63,160 nucleotides of DNA. Source: a virus. The stretch lies in the IMG/VR virus record IMGVR_UViG_3300042934_000776, positions 1 to 63,160 of that record; one strand, written 5' to 3'. Below the pieces are notes generated by a model. That model searched no databases, had not been told where the DNA came from, and saw only the letters and a program-made list of their open reading frames with translations. Positions 42,152 to 50,263 of this stretch are shown piece after piece (positions within the stretch are counted from its first letter, which is position 1; the number at the start of each line of letters is the position of its first letter). A program made the position numbers and the translations under genes.

Positions 42152-43717
42152 ATGGGCAGCAACTACCACGACCACGACGCCATCGCCATGCGGTGGGTCG
42201 ACCGGGCCTACCACGGCCAGCAGTTCGCCAACGCCCGCAAGGGCGCCAACCTGCACGACGAAGGCGACTCGATCTACAGCTACGGCCACCACTTCGAGGT
42301 CGCCCGCATCCTGCGGGACCACAAGCGCCGCCCCGTCGGGTGGCTGCTCAACGGCAACACGTACAGCAACACCACGAACAAGCACCAGTTCGCGGTGCGC
42401 AACGCCATCGCCCGCAACGGGCGCGGCCTGCCGAGCGTGACCATCCCGCACGACGCGCTCGCCGCCGCTGGCATCGAGCTCGAGTCGGTGCAGATCGTCA
42501 ACGTCCAGCCGGACTGGTGGACCGAGCGTGAAGAGCGCCGCTTCAGCCGACCCGAATCCTGGGTCACCCGCGAGACGCGCACCGAGATCGGCGGCTGGCA
42601 GAACACCCTGACCGGCGAGTACCGCAGCCGCGTCACCTACTGGGGACCGGATGCCGTCAGTCAGCCGAAGGTCGAGTGCGACCACGTGCTGCCCGACCCG
42701 CCGGGACCATGGAAGCCAGGCTTCAACTGGTATCGCGACGCCGCGGCCGACCATGCCCGGGAGATCCACGAGCGCGCGCGCCACGGCGTGTGGGAGGAGG
42801 TGCCGTCGATCACTCGCAGCACCGGACGGGTGCGCATCTTCTCGTCCTCGAACGTCGAGTGGGACATCGAGGACGACCCGGAGTCGCCGATCGGCGTGGC
42901 CTACACACGCATCGTGCGGCGCCACTGGCTCGGTGCGTCGCTGATCAAGGCGGCCACGATTCACCAGGTGAATCGGAAGCACGACGCCTGCAACGGCACC
43001 GGCGTGGGCGAGGAGCGCTGGGTCTACAACGGCATGAGCGGCGAGGGTCCGCTCACCGAGGACGAGATGGCCCGCCACCTGCGCCACGAGCAGTTCGTCA
43101 TGGAGCGCAACGGCGGCATCCGCCAGCCGGTGCAGCACCACGTCGAGACGTACAGGCGTGAGGACTTCTGCTTCGGATGCAGCGGTCGCGGCACGATCCG
43201 GGTGCCCCGGCGCCGGTGGGCGTACTACCTCAGCGGGTTCGATCTCAACGAGACCCGGCCGAGCTACTTCTTCTGCGAGCTCCCGCCGAAGAGCGCCCCG
43301 ACCACGGTGGCGGAGGCGTACGAGGCGTTGAAGCCGGCATCCGTCAAGCTGGCGGAGGCGATGGGCCGCGAGGTGAAGCGTCAGGGTGACATCTTCGCCA
43401 TCCCGGTGCCGTCGGTCGACACGGCGCAGCTGAAGCGCGACGGCGAGTACCGCCGGTACGCATCCGAGATGGTCACCGAGACCATCTGGAACCGACGAGG
43501 TCGACCGCGCGAGGTGCGCATGCGTCGGTCCGAGCACCTGGCGCACGTCCTGGACACCAACCACGAGTGCACCGAGGTCGTCACCATCAACGGACAGACG
43601 TACGGTCGGGGCACCATGGTGCACTCGCCCGGCGACCGCCTGCCCGACCACAAGCGCCTGCAGCTGGGGAAGACCTGGCACCTGTTGGTGAAGAACACCG
43701 TCCCGATTGGAGCCTGA
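42152..43717 (+). CDS. Large conserved-looking protein of unknown function
   Basis: A 521-residue protein, by far the largest in the accessory block and the only one with its own promoter (P2). An N-terminal domain (about 1-120) is rich in His, Arg and Asn (HDHDAIAMRWVDRAYHG). DACNGTG and CFGCSGRG near 280-350 resemble paired zinc-knuckle motifs of DnaJ type. The C-terminal region has VTINGQTYGRGTMVHSPGDRLP. Palindrome site 7 is embedded, encoding IHQVNR. I cannot name a function. The start has AAGGAG. Confidence 0.75.
   Translation: MGSNYHDHDAIAMRWVDRAYHGQQFANARKGANLHDEGDSIYSYGHHFEVARILRDHKRRPVGWLLNGNTYSNTTNKHQFAVRNAIARNGRGLPSVTIPHDALAAAGIELESVQIVNVQPDWWTEREERRFSRPESWVTRETRTEIGGWQNTLTGEYRSRVTYWGPDAVSQPKVECDHVLPDPPGPWKPGFNWYRDAAADHAREIHERARHGVWEEVPSITRSTGRVRIFSSSNVEWDIEDDPESPIGVAYTRIVRRHWLGASLIKAATIHQVNRKHDACNGTGVGEERWVYNGMSGEGPLTEDEMARHLRHEQFVMERNGGIRQPVQHHVETYRREDFCFGCSGRGTIRVPRRRWAYYLSGFDLNETRPSYFFCELPPKSAPTTVAEAYEALKPASVKLAEAMGREVKRQGDIFAIPVPSVDTAQLKRDGEYRRYASEMVTETIWNRRGRPREVRMRRSEHLAHVLDTNHECTEVVTINGQTYGRGTMVHSPGDRLPDHKRLQLGKTWHLLVKNTVPIGA
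42958..42974. repeat. Palindrome site 7, GATTCACC-A-GGTGAATC
   Basis: Perfect arms, inside the 521-residue gene about 800 bases after its start. The codons read IHQVNR here, whereas the same site in other frames codes DSPGES. Confidence 0.88.
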
Positions 43718-43718
43718 C

Positions 43719-44060
43719 ATGCCCCTCTTTCACGATGCCCACCCGAATGCCGAGCACCCGGACCGGCCCGACCACGAGGACTTCCGGCTGCTCGCTGAAC
43801 TCATGCAGGATCTCGACCGGCAGGCCGAGTTCGGGGTGCCGGTCGAGGAGCTCGTGCCCGCCGACCAGAATTCGGTGATCTACGCGGCGGACCAACGGCT
43901 GCTGCGCGCGCTCGGCCCGGGTTGGCTGACTCTGACTCGGGCGATGAAGATGACCCTGCTCGCCGTGTACCTGGACGCCTTCACCCTGGGGACGTCCTTC
44001 GCCAACCGTCGGCATGCCGACAACGAGACCGGCACTGCCGGAGAAGGGAGCTCATCGTGA
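43719..44060 (+). CDS. Hypothetical protein
   Basis: A 113-residue protein. The first 60 residues are acidic and helical (HEDFRLLAELMQDLDRQ); WLTLTRAMKMTLLAVYLDAFTLG suggests an amphipathic or membrane-leaning helix. Start at the ATG one base after the previous stop. Not recognised. Confidence 0.55.
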   Translation: MPLFHDAHPNAEHPDRPDHEDFRLLAELMQDLDRQAEFGVPVEELVPADQNSVIYAADQRLLRALGPGWLTLTRAMKMTLLAVYLDAFTLGTSFANRRHADNETGTAGEGSSS

Positions 44061-44227
44061 GCACCACCACCCTCGAGCGCGCCGAGGTCACCGCACCTCC
44101 CGTCGCGCTCACCAAAGCGCAGGAGGATGCCCTGATCGGGCTCGCTGCGTCCACCGAGAAGCCTGCGCGCGTGCGCAGCCTGCGCCATGAGGTGCGGGCC
44201 TGGTCTCTCGGCGGCAACGTGGACTGA
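44057..44227 (+). CDS. Hypothetical small protein
   Basis: A 56-residue protein, GTG start in a GTGA overlap after GGAG. Helical with a basic second half (ALTKAQEDALIGLAAST...RSLRHEVRAW). Function unknown. Confidence 0.5.
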   Translation: MSTTTLERAEVTAPPVALTKAQEDALIGLAASTEKPARVRSLRHEVRAWSLGGNVD

Positions 44228-44289
44228 TGTCCGCGGGCCGCTGCCGGCATCTTCCCCCGCTGCCGGCGGCGGTTCGGGTATCTCAGCCC

Positions 44290-44306
44290 GATTCACCAGG
44301 TGAATC
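44290..44306. repeat. Palindrome site 8, GATTCACC-A-GGTGAATC
   Basis: Perfect arms, in the 122-base gap between 44227 and 44350, 43 bases ahead of the next ATG. Confidence 0.9.
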
Positions 44307-44349
44307 TCAACGCATATGGCATGCCCGGCATGCCTGGAAAGGAATGGAC

Positions 44350-44628
44350 ATGCCTGAGCGCAACAAGCAGGGCTACCTGCGCGCCGAGCAGCTGCGCGCC
44401 GGTGAGATCGAGCAGTACGCCGTCGCCCGCGGCATCCGCTACGTCGAGATCAGCCTCGGCTGGACGCCCACGTCGCTCGATGACGACCAGCAGGGGTACT
44501 TCTGGGTGCACCTCGTGATCCGCAAGGGCACCCGCTACGGCCGCCTGGTCGAGGATCGCACCCTGACGTACGACGACATCGACGAGGCGCGCGAGCGCTT
44601 CCGCAATCTGATGAAAGCCCACCCGTGA
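44350..44628 (+). CDS. Hypothetical protein
   Basis: A 92-residue protein, mixed alpha-beta (YFWVHLVIRKGTRYGRLVEDRTLTYDDIDEARERFRNLM). A GGAAAGGAATGG stretch gives the ribosome site. Its stop codon TGA lies in the first bases of palindrome site 9. Not recognised. Confidence 0.55.
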   Translation: MPERNKQGYLRAEQLRAGEIEQYAVARGIRYVEISLGWTPTSLDDDQQGYFWVHLVIRKGTRYGRLVEDRTLTYDDIDEARERFRNLMKAHP

Positions 44629-44643
44629 TTCACCTGGTGAATC
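44627..44643. repeat. Palindrome site 9, GATTCACC-T-GGTGAATC
   Basis: Perfect arms and the only copy with T at the centre. It begins within the stop codon of the previous gene and ends 16 bases before the next ATG. Confidence 0.9.
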
Positions 44644-44659
44644 GAGAAAGGACACGACC

Positions 44660-45373
44660 ATGAGCGAGATCATCGAACTGACCGAGACGGCGCGACTGCT
44701 CGTCGAGCAGGATGCCGACGCGGAGAACCCCCGCAAGGACTGGGACATGGCGACCGGCTTCGTGAAGATCGGCGACCGCGGAGACTCACGCCTGGCGCGG
44801 GTGCCCGCCGTGCACCGCTTCGACAGGCTGAGCGAGGCGTACTACCGCCTGCTCGACACCGCGGGCATCTACTTCACCGACGTCCTGTTCCGCGCGTACG
44901 TCCGTGCCGAAGCGCAGACAGCGCGTTGGGCCAGGATCTTCTACGGCCTGCACGTCGAGTACGACCACGAGCACGGCGGCTTCTGGTTCGTCGCCCCCGA
45001 GCAGATCAAGGTCAACAACGAGCACGGTGGTGACTGGTCCTCGCTCGAGAAGCAGGCCGAGGTGATCGCCTCCGAGCAGAAGACGTACCGCCAGTGGGCG
45101 GAGGGTGAGGTGTACACCGTCGTCCTCGAGCGCGTCGCTACGTTCGAGAAGGTCACGCATCATTCAGACGGGACGCTCGAGCAGGTCGCCGGCAGTGAGT
45201 GGGAGGTGGTCGAGTCGATCGGGGGCTGCTACCTCGACGACGACTACACCGCGCAGGTGGTGGCCAGCGAATACTTCAACCTCACGACCGAGGAGACCGA
45301 GGCACTCGGCCTGCCCGAGCGGGTGCGGCCGGAGATCCCGGTCATCGAGGCGACCGTGAGCGGAGAGTACTGA
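44660..45373 (+). CDS. Conserved-looking phage protein of unknown function
   Basis: A 237-residue protein. The opening VEQDADAENPRKDWDMATGFVKIGDRG has the ENPR..DWD pattern I associate with a group of phage proteins of unknown role. Later parts are helical (SEAYYRLLDTAGIYF) and beta-rich (HVEYDHEHGGFWFVAPEQIKV). No enzyme motif is visible. AAAGGA precedes the start, directly after palindrome site 9. Confidence 0.65.
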   Translation: MSEIIELTETARLLVEQDADAENPRKDWDMATGFVKIGDRGDSRLARVPAVHRFDRLSEAYYRLLDTAGIYFTDVLFRAYVRAEAQTARWARIFYGLHVEYDHEHGGFWFVAPEQIKVNNEHGGDWSSLEKQAEVIASEQKTYRQWAEGEVYTVVLERVATFEKVTHHSDGTLEQVAGSEWEVVESIGGCYLDDDYTAQVVASEYFNLTTEETEALGLPERVRPEIPVIEATVSGEY

Positions 45374-45639
45374 TGGCCACCTTCCTGAACATCGGCTACA
45401 ACGTCCGCAACTGGGCCATCTTCAAGATCGCAGACGGCGTCACAACCGAGCAGATCCAGGCCCTGCGCGACGCCATCGACAGCGACGAGAACGACGACGC
45501 GCTGGAACTGGCGAGCAAACTCGAGGCGGAGGGACTCCTCGAGTTCGACAGCAACGAGCGCGACACCAACCCGGGCTACTGGGGCAACACCGAGACCGGC
45601 ATCTGCACCAACATCATCGACGTCTACGAGGAGGACTGA
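45373..45639 (+). CDS. Hypothetical acidic protein
   Basis: An 88-residue acidic protein (TTEQIQALRDAIDSDENDDALELASKLEAEG) starting in a TGATG overlap. Not recognised. Confidence 0.55.
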   Translation: MATFLNIGYNVRNWAIFKIADGVTTEQIQALRDAIDSDENDDALELASKLEAEGLLEFDSNERDTNPGYWGNTETGICTNIIDVYEED

Positions 45640-45641
45640 CC

Positions 45642-45992
45642 GTGCCCCCCGACATCGAGAGCTCTGTCAATCTCGGCATCCACCACGTGCTGAGCAAGCT
45701 GCGCCGACAGCGCCGCACGCACGGCTACGGCACCGTTGACCCGAAGCTGCACGACCGGCTGCTGCAGGAGGAGCTCGACCTCGGGAACATCACCGGCGAC
45801 ACGCTGCGGGAGATGGTGACCGAGGCCGTCAAGGATGCGACGGGCGACATCCTCCGATGGGAGACCGACCAGGCGGAGCGCGTCCTCGAGTCGGTCGACC
45901 AGATCAACCGCAGCAAGATCGACAGCTTCGTGCTGCACACGTTCATCCAGCGCGAGCGACGCGCTCTCGAAGAGAAGAGGGACCAACTGTGA
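45642..45992 (+). CDS. Hypothetical helical protein
   Basis: A 116-residue helical protein with a GTG start two bases after the previous stop. The second half could form a coiled coil (ERVLESVDQINRSKIDSFVL). Not recognised. Confidence 0.55.
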   Translation: MPPDIESSVNLGIHHVLSKLRRQRRTHGYGTVDPKLHDRLLQEELDLGNITGDTLREMVTEAVKDATGDILRWETDQAERVLESVDQINRSKIDSFVLHTFIQRERRALEEKRDQL

Positions 45993-46384
45993 CCACGTAC
46001 ATCACCTTCGGGTACGACCACGCCAACATCCACCCGGCCATCGGCACCGACCTGCACCAAGGCTTCCTGGCGATCGACCTCGGCGACGACCTGCACGAGT
46101 CGGTCGCACGCGACGTGGCCGTCGCCATCATCGGCGAGCAGTGGGCCTTCAGCTACCCGACACCCCCCGGCGCGGACCGACCCGACCGCCCCGACTGGTA
46201 TCGCAAGGGCGAGATCGCTCGTGTCGTGCTGATCAACGAGGGGCGACGCCAGGACATCGTCCGCCAGATCGCACACACCCACGAGATGCACAACAGCGGA
46301 TCGAGCGACGACGAACTCGAGTCGCTGCAGACCGCACGAGACATGCTCGCCGAGCTTATCGGCTACACCCACGAGGAGGACTGA
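45989..46384 (+). CDS. Hypothetical protein
   Basis: A 131-residue mixed alpha-beta protein, GTG start in a GTGA overlap (TYITFGYDHANIHPAIGTDLHQGFLAIDLG). Many histidines but no clear metal motif. Not recognised. Confidence 0.55.
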   Translation: MTTYITFGYDHANIHPAIGTDLHQGFLAIDLGDDLHESVARDVAVAIIGEQWAFSYPTPPGADRPDRPDWYRKGEIARVVLINEGRRQDIVRQIAHTHEMHNSGSSDDELESLQTARDMLAELIGYTHEED

Positions 46385-46385
46385 C

Positions 46386-46832
46386 ATGACCCTGAAACTG
46401 ACCATCGAACGCGAGGTCCAGCCGAGCGAGGTGGCAAGCCTAGTGTTCGGCACCGGCGCCCTCACCTGGGGCTGGTGGGGCCACGTCTCGCTGCGCCGAC
46501 CGACCTACGAAGAGCCCCCCGAGGGCGGCAAGCGCATCGCCGACTACGAGATCATCACGGATCCGCTCGAGGTGCCCCTCTTTGAGGACGACCGATTCTT
46601 CATCACGGTCGACGACCCGCAGGAGGCCGAAGGCAGCGGCAAGGTGCTGCGCAAGACGCTGTCGATGGCGTCGATCGTGCACGCCGCCGGCCGCGCCATC
46701 CGTGGCGACGGTGCCCACATCGACGACGAGTCGAGCCGTGACATGGCCCGCGAGGATCTCGGCTATGCCGACGCGATCGCCGGGGATGCCGTGCTGCAGC
46801 TGGCCGTGTTCGGGAGCGTCGTCTATGGCTGA
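46386..46832 (+). CDS. Hypothetical protein
   Basis: A 148-residue acidic protein: N-terminal beta region (LTWGWWGHVSLRRP) and helical C-terminal half (MASIVHAAGRAIRGDG...). It starts one base after the previous stop. Not recognised. Confidence 0.58.
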   Translation: MTLKLTIEREVQPSEVASLVFGTGALTWGWWGHVSLRRPTYEEPPEGGKRIADYEIITDPLEVPLFEDDRFFITVDDPQEAEGSGKVLRKTLSMASIVHAAGRAIRGDGAHIDDESSRDMAREDLGYADAIAGDAVLQLAVFGSVVYG

Positions 46833-47193
46833 GCGGGATGTCGAGACGCGCGTCCAGGCTGCGACCGAGTGGGCACTCGACACCTACGGGGTGAAGCCCT
46901 TCAGCATCGTCGGTGGCCAGCGGCTCACCAACATCGTGCAGTCAGCAGTGCGTCACGCCCTGTCCGATTCACCAGGTGAATTGCAGTACCACGATGGCGA
47001 TTGGGCATTCGACATCGACGAGGAGTCCGGCGAGGAGGCGGTGTGGATCGACCTGCAGCTGTTCGACCCGGACGACCCGGACCCCAGCGTGCGGCATGTC
47101 AATGCCGTGCTCACACTGTCAGACGTGGAACTCCGCGGCCTCGTCGAGGCTGGGCAGGAGATCCTCGCGGAATCAAGGAGGCGGTTCGCATGA
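46825..47193 (+). CDS. Hypothetical protein containing palindrome site 10
   Basis: A 122-residue acidic protein from the ATG at 46825, overlapping the previous gene by eight bases. The palindrome encodes SDSPGEL at the junction between a helical N-terminus and a beta-rich DIDEESGEEAVWIDLQLFD region. A longer upstream frame is rejected because it lies on top of the preceding gene. Confidence 0.55.
   Translation: MAERDVETRVQAATEWALDTYGVKPFSIVGGQRLTNIVQSAVRHALSDSPGELQYHDGDWAFDIDEESGEEAVWIDLQLFDPDDPDPSVRHVNAVLTLSDVELRGLVEAGQEILAESRRRFA
46966..46982. repeat. Palindrome site 10, GATTCACC-A-GGTGAATT
   Basis: One mismatch at the last base (T for C). Located inside the 46825 gene. Confidence 0.82.
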
Positions 47194-47561
47194 CCGACAG
47201 CAAGATCGAGATCTTCATCAACACGTTACTCGGCAACAACGCCATCGTCACTGCGTACGCCCGCACCGAGGCGGAGCTCGACGGTGACGGCCAGTTCGTG
47301 CACGTCCTGATCGGCGACACCGTCATGACGCGCGTACTCGACGAGTGGGTGCTGCACGGCAACCGCTCGTGGACTCAACTCGGTGAGGAAGATCAGAGCC
47401 ACATCGCTCTGGCATGGACAGACCCCGAGGGGAACGTCCGGGTGGTCACACTGCGGGTCGACGACACCACCTGGCTGTGGCCACTCGACCGACTGGTCGC
47501 GATCCTCCCGTACAACGACCTGTCGTTCGAGCGCCTCGACCGCCCCTCGCCCGAGGGGTAG
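47190..47561 (+). CDS. Hypothetical protein
   Basis: A 123-residue protein with helix then beta strands (QFVHVLIGDTVMTRVLDEWVL; VRVVTLRVDDTTWLW). The start overlaps the previous stop by four bases, with AAGGAGG upstream. Not recognised. Confidence 0.58.
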   Translation: MTDSKIEIFINTLLGNNAIVTAYARTEAELDGDGQFVHVLIGDTVMTRVLDEWVLHGNRSWTQLGEEDQSHIALAWTDPEGNVRVVTLRVDDTTWLWPLDRLVAILPYNDLSFERLDRPSPEG

Positions 47562-47585
47562 GGTTACCGGGCGGAAGGAGTAACT

Positions 47586-47843
47586 GTGAGCGACCCCTTG
47601 CTCGGGGATCTCGAGTCCATCGAAGTCGAGATCCCCGAGGCGGACGAGATCGACGACTCGCTCGCCATCGACGCTGACGACTACATGCAGGAGCCGCCCG
47701 AGTTCGGGGACTTCGACGTGTGGTGCGAGACCACCAACGACTGGGTCACCGTCTGGCGACCCGGAACCGACGGCCCCTGGTTCTGTCGCAACTGCGGCAA
47801 GACCGACCATCCATTCAGAGACCACGAAGGAGCAGGAGCATGA
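47586..47843 (+). CDS. Small zinc-ribbon-like acidic protein
   Basis: An 85-residue protein, GTG start after GGAAGGAG. The first 45 residues are very acidic; the end has CRNCGKTDHPFRDH, and an earlier cysteine (WCET), a possible zinc site. Not recognised. Confidence 0.55.
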   Translation: MSDPLLGDLESIEVEIPEADEIDDSLAIDADDYMQEPPEFGDFDVWCETTNDWVTVWRPGTDGPWFCRNCGKTDHPFRDHEGAGA

Positions 47844-48154
47844 CCCACACGAGCCTGCGTCTGCGGCATGCAGACGCCCCCCTCCAGAACCACATCATCG
47901 AGCGGATCAGCGAGCTCCTCATGTCCCGCGACGACGAGGTGCCGCCGGACGGCTACGACCGCGTCGACTACCGCCTCGAGATCGTGTTCGCGGCGTACGA
48001 CAACGAGCCGGACGACCCGGGCCAGCCGGTCGCCGACCTGCTCACCGACCTGATCCACCTGTGCAACCAGAAGAACTGGGATCTCTACGCCCTGCTCGAG
48101 CGCGCCGACAAGATGGCGGGGCGGGAGTGGGACGAGTGGGGTGGCGAGCGATGA
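47840..48154 (+). CDS. Hypothetical protein
   Basis: A 104-residue helical protein (HIIERISELLMSRDDEVP...DLLTDLIHLCNQKNWDLYALLERADKM). Four-base overlap upstream. Not recognised. Confidence 0.55.
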   Translation: MTHTSLRLRHADAPLQNHIIERISELLMSRDDEVPPDGYDRVDYRLEIVFAAYDNEPDDPGQPVADLLTDLIHLCNQKNWDLYALLERADKMAGREWDEWGGER

Positions 48155-48444
48155 TGGTCACGCTGCACGCGGCCACCATCGAGTGGAGCGACGACTCCGT
48201 GGACCCCGGTCTGTTCGTCGCAGCCACCCTCGAAGAGGTGCGCACTCAGGTGCGCGCCTGCATCGAGGACTGGTACGACGGCTTCGACGAGGACACCGAC
48301 GTGCACGGCTTCGTGCGCGGGGAGGGCCTCGAGATCGAGGACTGGGAGACCTGGCACACGACGCTGCACGAGATGGATGGCACCCCGTGGGTGACGTTCT
48401 TCGAGCGCAGTGTCACGATCCCGATCACGGTGCGTCGTGACTGA
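48151..48444 (+). CDS. Hypothetical protein
   Basis: A 97-residue acidic protein (WYDGFDEDTDVHGFVRGEGLEIEDWETWHTTL), starting in a four-base overlap. Not recognised. Confidence 0.55.
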   Translation: MMVTLHAATIEWSDDSVDPGLFVAATLEEVRTQVRACIEDWYDGFDEDTDVHGFVRGEGLEIEDWETWHTTLHEMDGTPWVTFFERSVTIPITVRRD

Positions 48445-48664
48445 GGCGACGACCTGGTTCCGCGTCGACCGGAAGACGGCGAAGTGGCACATGACTCGGA
48501 CCGTCGTTCCGGGTGAGTTGAGCATGAACGTCTACCTCGGCGTCTGTGGCGCCGGGGTGGGCGGCTCGCCCGAGCGAGAGCCGGCCATCCTCATCACCGA
48601 GACCGAACCGCCCGCTGCCAACACGTGCAGCCGATGCCGAAAGAGAGGGAGCCACCATGCCTGA
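48437..48664 (+). CDS. Hypothetical protein with C-terminal CxxC
   Basis: A 75-residue protein, GTG start overlapping the previous gene by eight bases. Beta-like N-terminus with a CSRCRKRG end that could be half of a metal site. Not recognised. Confidence 0.48.
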   Translation: MTEATTWFRVDRKTAKWHMTRTVVPGELSMNVYLGVCGAGVGGSPEREPAILITETEPPAANTCSRCRKRGSHHA

Positions 48665-49016
48665 ATTGCGACAGACGATCACCGTCGCGATCGACGGACA
48701 GGAGCTCGCCGGCGCGCACTCGCTCGAGTGGGAGACGAAGCGCAAGGAGATCACCGCTGCCGGCGCGCTCGGCGTCGCCAACCACACCGGCGTGATCGGC
48801 GTCCTGCTCAACGGACATGCCGCCGTCCGGCTGTGGCTGCACGAGGACGAGTCCGGCTACGTCGTGATCGACGTCGTCGATGGGCAGAACGGCGCGCACC
48901 TGGCCCGCATGCACGCAGAGCTCGGCGGCCTGGTGCCGCCGCGCACCGGATCAAAGCAGCGCAGAGAGCGCCGCTTCGGAGACGACTGGAAGGGGAACCA
49001 GGGTGGACATGGATGA
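48657..49016 (+). CDS. Hypothetical protein
   Basis: A 119-residue protein, beta-rich in the first 80 residues (RQTITVAIDGQELAG; AAVRLWLHEDESGYVVIDVV) with a basic tail. GAGGGAGCC precedes the ATG at 48657. Not recognised. Confidence 0.58.
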   Translation: MPELRQTITVAIDGQELAGAHSLEWETKRKEITAAGALGVANHTGVIGVLLNGHAAVRLWLHEDESGYVVIDVVDGQNGAHLARMHAELGGLVPPRTGSKQRRERRFGDDWKGNQGGHG

Positions 49017-49218
49017 CCCGATCGTGTGGAAGCAGCCGGTCCAGCGGATCGAGCGACACGAGGCGGACACCCCGCTGGCTCGCCATGCCGTGGCTGAGAG
49101 GGAGTTCAGCGAGCACGTCAACAACTTCCCGTGCGGCGGCGGGCTCTGCTTGGTCCGCCGGGCGCGCGATGACCTATACCAGGACTACACCGGCAAGCCT
49201 CATGTGAGCGCGCGATGA
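49003..49218 (+). CDS. Hypothetical protein
   Basis: A 71-residue protein; I use the GTG at 49003, seven bases after AAGGGG, though ATG 49009 is possible. Two cysteines are present as CGGGLC. Not recognised. Confidence 0.48.
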   Translation: MDMDDPIVWKQPVQRIERHEADTPLARHAVAEREFSEHVNNFPCGGGLCLVRRARDDLYQDYTGKPHVSAR

Positions 49219-49586
49219 CCCTCGACCCTTCCGGCGTGCGCACTCGCCTGCCGGTCAGCGAGTGGCCGGAGAAGCACGGCCCGCACCTGCGCGGCACCTG
49301 GTACGCCCGGCGTCTGAAGCGTGGCGAGTACACTCGGCGGCCGCACTACTTCGTGTGGCCCGAGTCGCGCTCGCTGTGCGAGAAGTCGACGCGCCGCCCC
49401 GACGACCTGGTGCTCAACCCCGACACCGGCCGGACGATGGAGGTCGACCCGCTGATCAAGGACTTCCAGACACGCACGCTGTGCGGTATCTGCCTGATGC
49501 TGCTCGAGCCAGGCCCAACCACCGCTGACATCGTGAACGCATACGTCCCGGTGTGGGTGTTGCGCGATTCACCGGGTGAATCGTGA
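49215..49586 (+). CDS. Hypothetical protein ending in palindrome site 11
   Basis: A 123-residue protein with basic N-terminal half (TWYARRLKRGEYTRRPHYF) and three cysteines (SLCEK, LCGIC) that may bind metal. The last codons DSPGES come from the palindrome. Start overlaps the preceding stop. Not recognised. Confidence 0.55.
   Translation: MTLDPSGVRTRLPVSEWPEKHGPHLRGTWYARRLKRGEYTRRPHYFVWPESRSLCEKSTRRPDDLVLNPDTGRTMEVDPLIKDFQTRTLCGICLMLLEPGPTTADIVNAYVPVWVLRDSPGES
49566..49582. repeat. Palindrome site 11, GATTCACC-G-GGTGAATC
   Basis: Perfect arms. It covers the last codons of the 49215 gene and abuts the GTG start of the next gene with no spacing, so protein binding here would block that start or its ribosome site. 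Confidence 0.88.
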
Positions 49587-49858
49587 CCCGCGGGCGCCCG
49601 CAGGGGTCGAAGAACATCCCGTGGGATGCGATCGTCGCCCGCCTGCGTCGGCAGCCGAATACGTGGATGCTGTTCGGCGCGCTGTCCGCCGTACCCGACC
49701 GCACCATCGCCACCATCCGCCGCCGCGAGCGCCACGCCCTGCGCCTCGACGACGGTGTCATTCGGGTGCGTCGCAAGGCAACCGTCGTCGTTGACGACCG
49801 AGTGCTGTGCACCCTGTACGTGAAGTTCGAGACCAAGGAGAAGCCCCATGCCGAGTAA
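49583..49858 (+). CDS. Hypothetical basic protein, possible DNA binder
   Basis: A 91-residue basic protein (TRGRPQGSKNIPWDAIVARLRRQPNTWMLFG; TIATIRRRERHALR). The opening recalls AT-hook-like and helix-turn-helix regulators of phages. GTG start in a GTGA overlap. A role as a repressor is possible but there is no direct evidence. Confidence 0.55.
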   Translation: MTRGRPQGSKNIPWDAIVARLRRQPNTWMLFGALSAVPDRTIATIRRRERHALRLDDGVIRVRRKATVVVDDRVLCTLYVKFETKEKPHAE

Positions 49859-50129
49859 CCGCAAGCGATTCTGGGTGAGCACCCGCAAGTTCGACAAGGC
49901 GATGCGATTCGCCAAGCTCTCCGGGCTGCCCAGCGTCTCCGCACTGGTGCGTGGCTGGTACGAGGATTTCCTCGAGAACGGGACGGACTTCCGGCCCGAC
50001 GAGATGAAGGAGATCCAGGCGGTGATCCCGGAAGGGATCGTCGCTCAGGCCGACGAGAAGGCTGCCTCGCTGGGCTTCACGATGCGAGACCTGGTGATGC
50101 ACCAGATCGACCAGATCGAAGAGCTCTAG
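49848..50129 (+). CDS. Hypothetical protein, possible ribbon-helix-helix fold
   Basis: A 93-residue protein: KRFWVSTRKFDKAMRFAKLSGLPSVSALVRGWYEDFL fits strand-helix-helix, and a similar pattern recurs near the end (AQADEKAASLGFTMRDLVMHQID). This might be a tandem RHH-type DNA binder. It is the last gene before the terminator at 50140. Confidence 0.55.
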   Translation: MPSNRKRFWVSTRKFDKAMRFAKLSGLPSVSALVRGWYEDFLENGTDFRPDEMKEIQAVIPEGIVAQADEKAASLGFTMRDLVMHQIDQIEEL

Positions 50130-50139
50130 GCAGGAGAAG

Positions 50140-50170
50140 GGCCCCGCACGTGTCGAGGATGCGGGGCCCA
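50140..50170 (+). terminator. Terminator at the end of the small-gene block
   Basis: GGGCCCCGCA and TGCGGGGCCC form a perfect 10-bp stem around an 11-base loop, 10 bases after the stop at 50129. No strong U run follows. Confidence 0.8.
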
Positions 50171-50263
50171 ATGCCTGTCCCGAGTTGGAAGGAGAACTGG
50201 CGGTGCCAGAGTATCACCGCCTCGGCCTCGACACCCGACACCGAACCACCCCGAAGGAGAACC

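Noticed and set aside
38352-49582. CRISPR-like array
   Set aside because: The repeats are short, palindromic, irregularly spaced by about 100 to 2600 bases and lie within and between genes; there are no uniform spacers.
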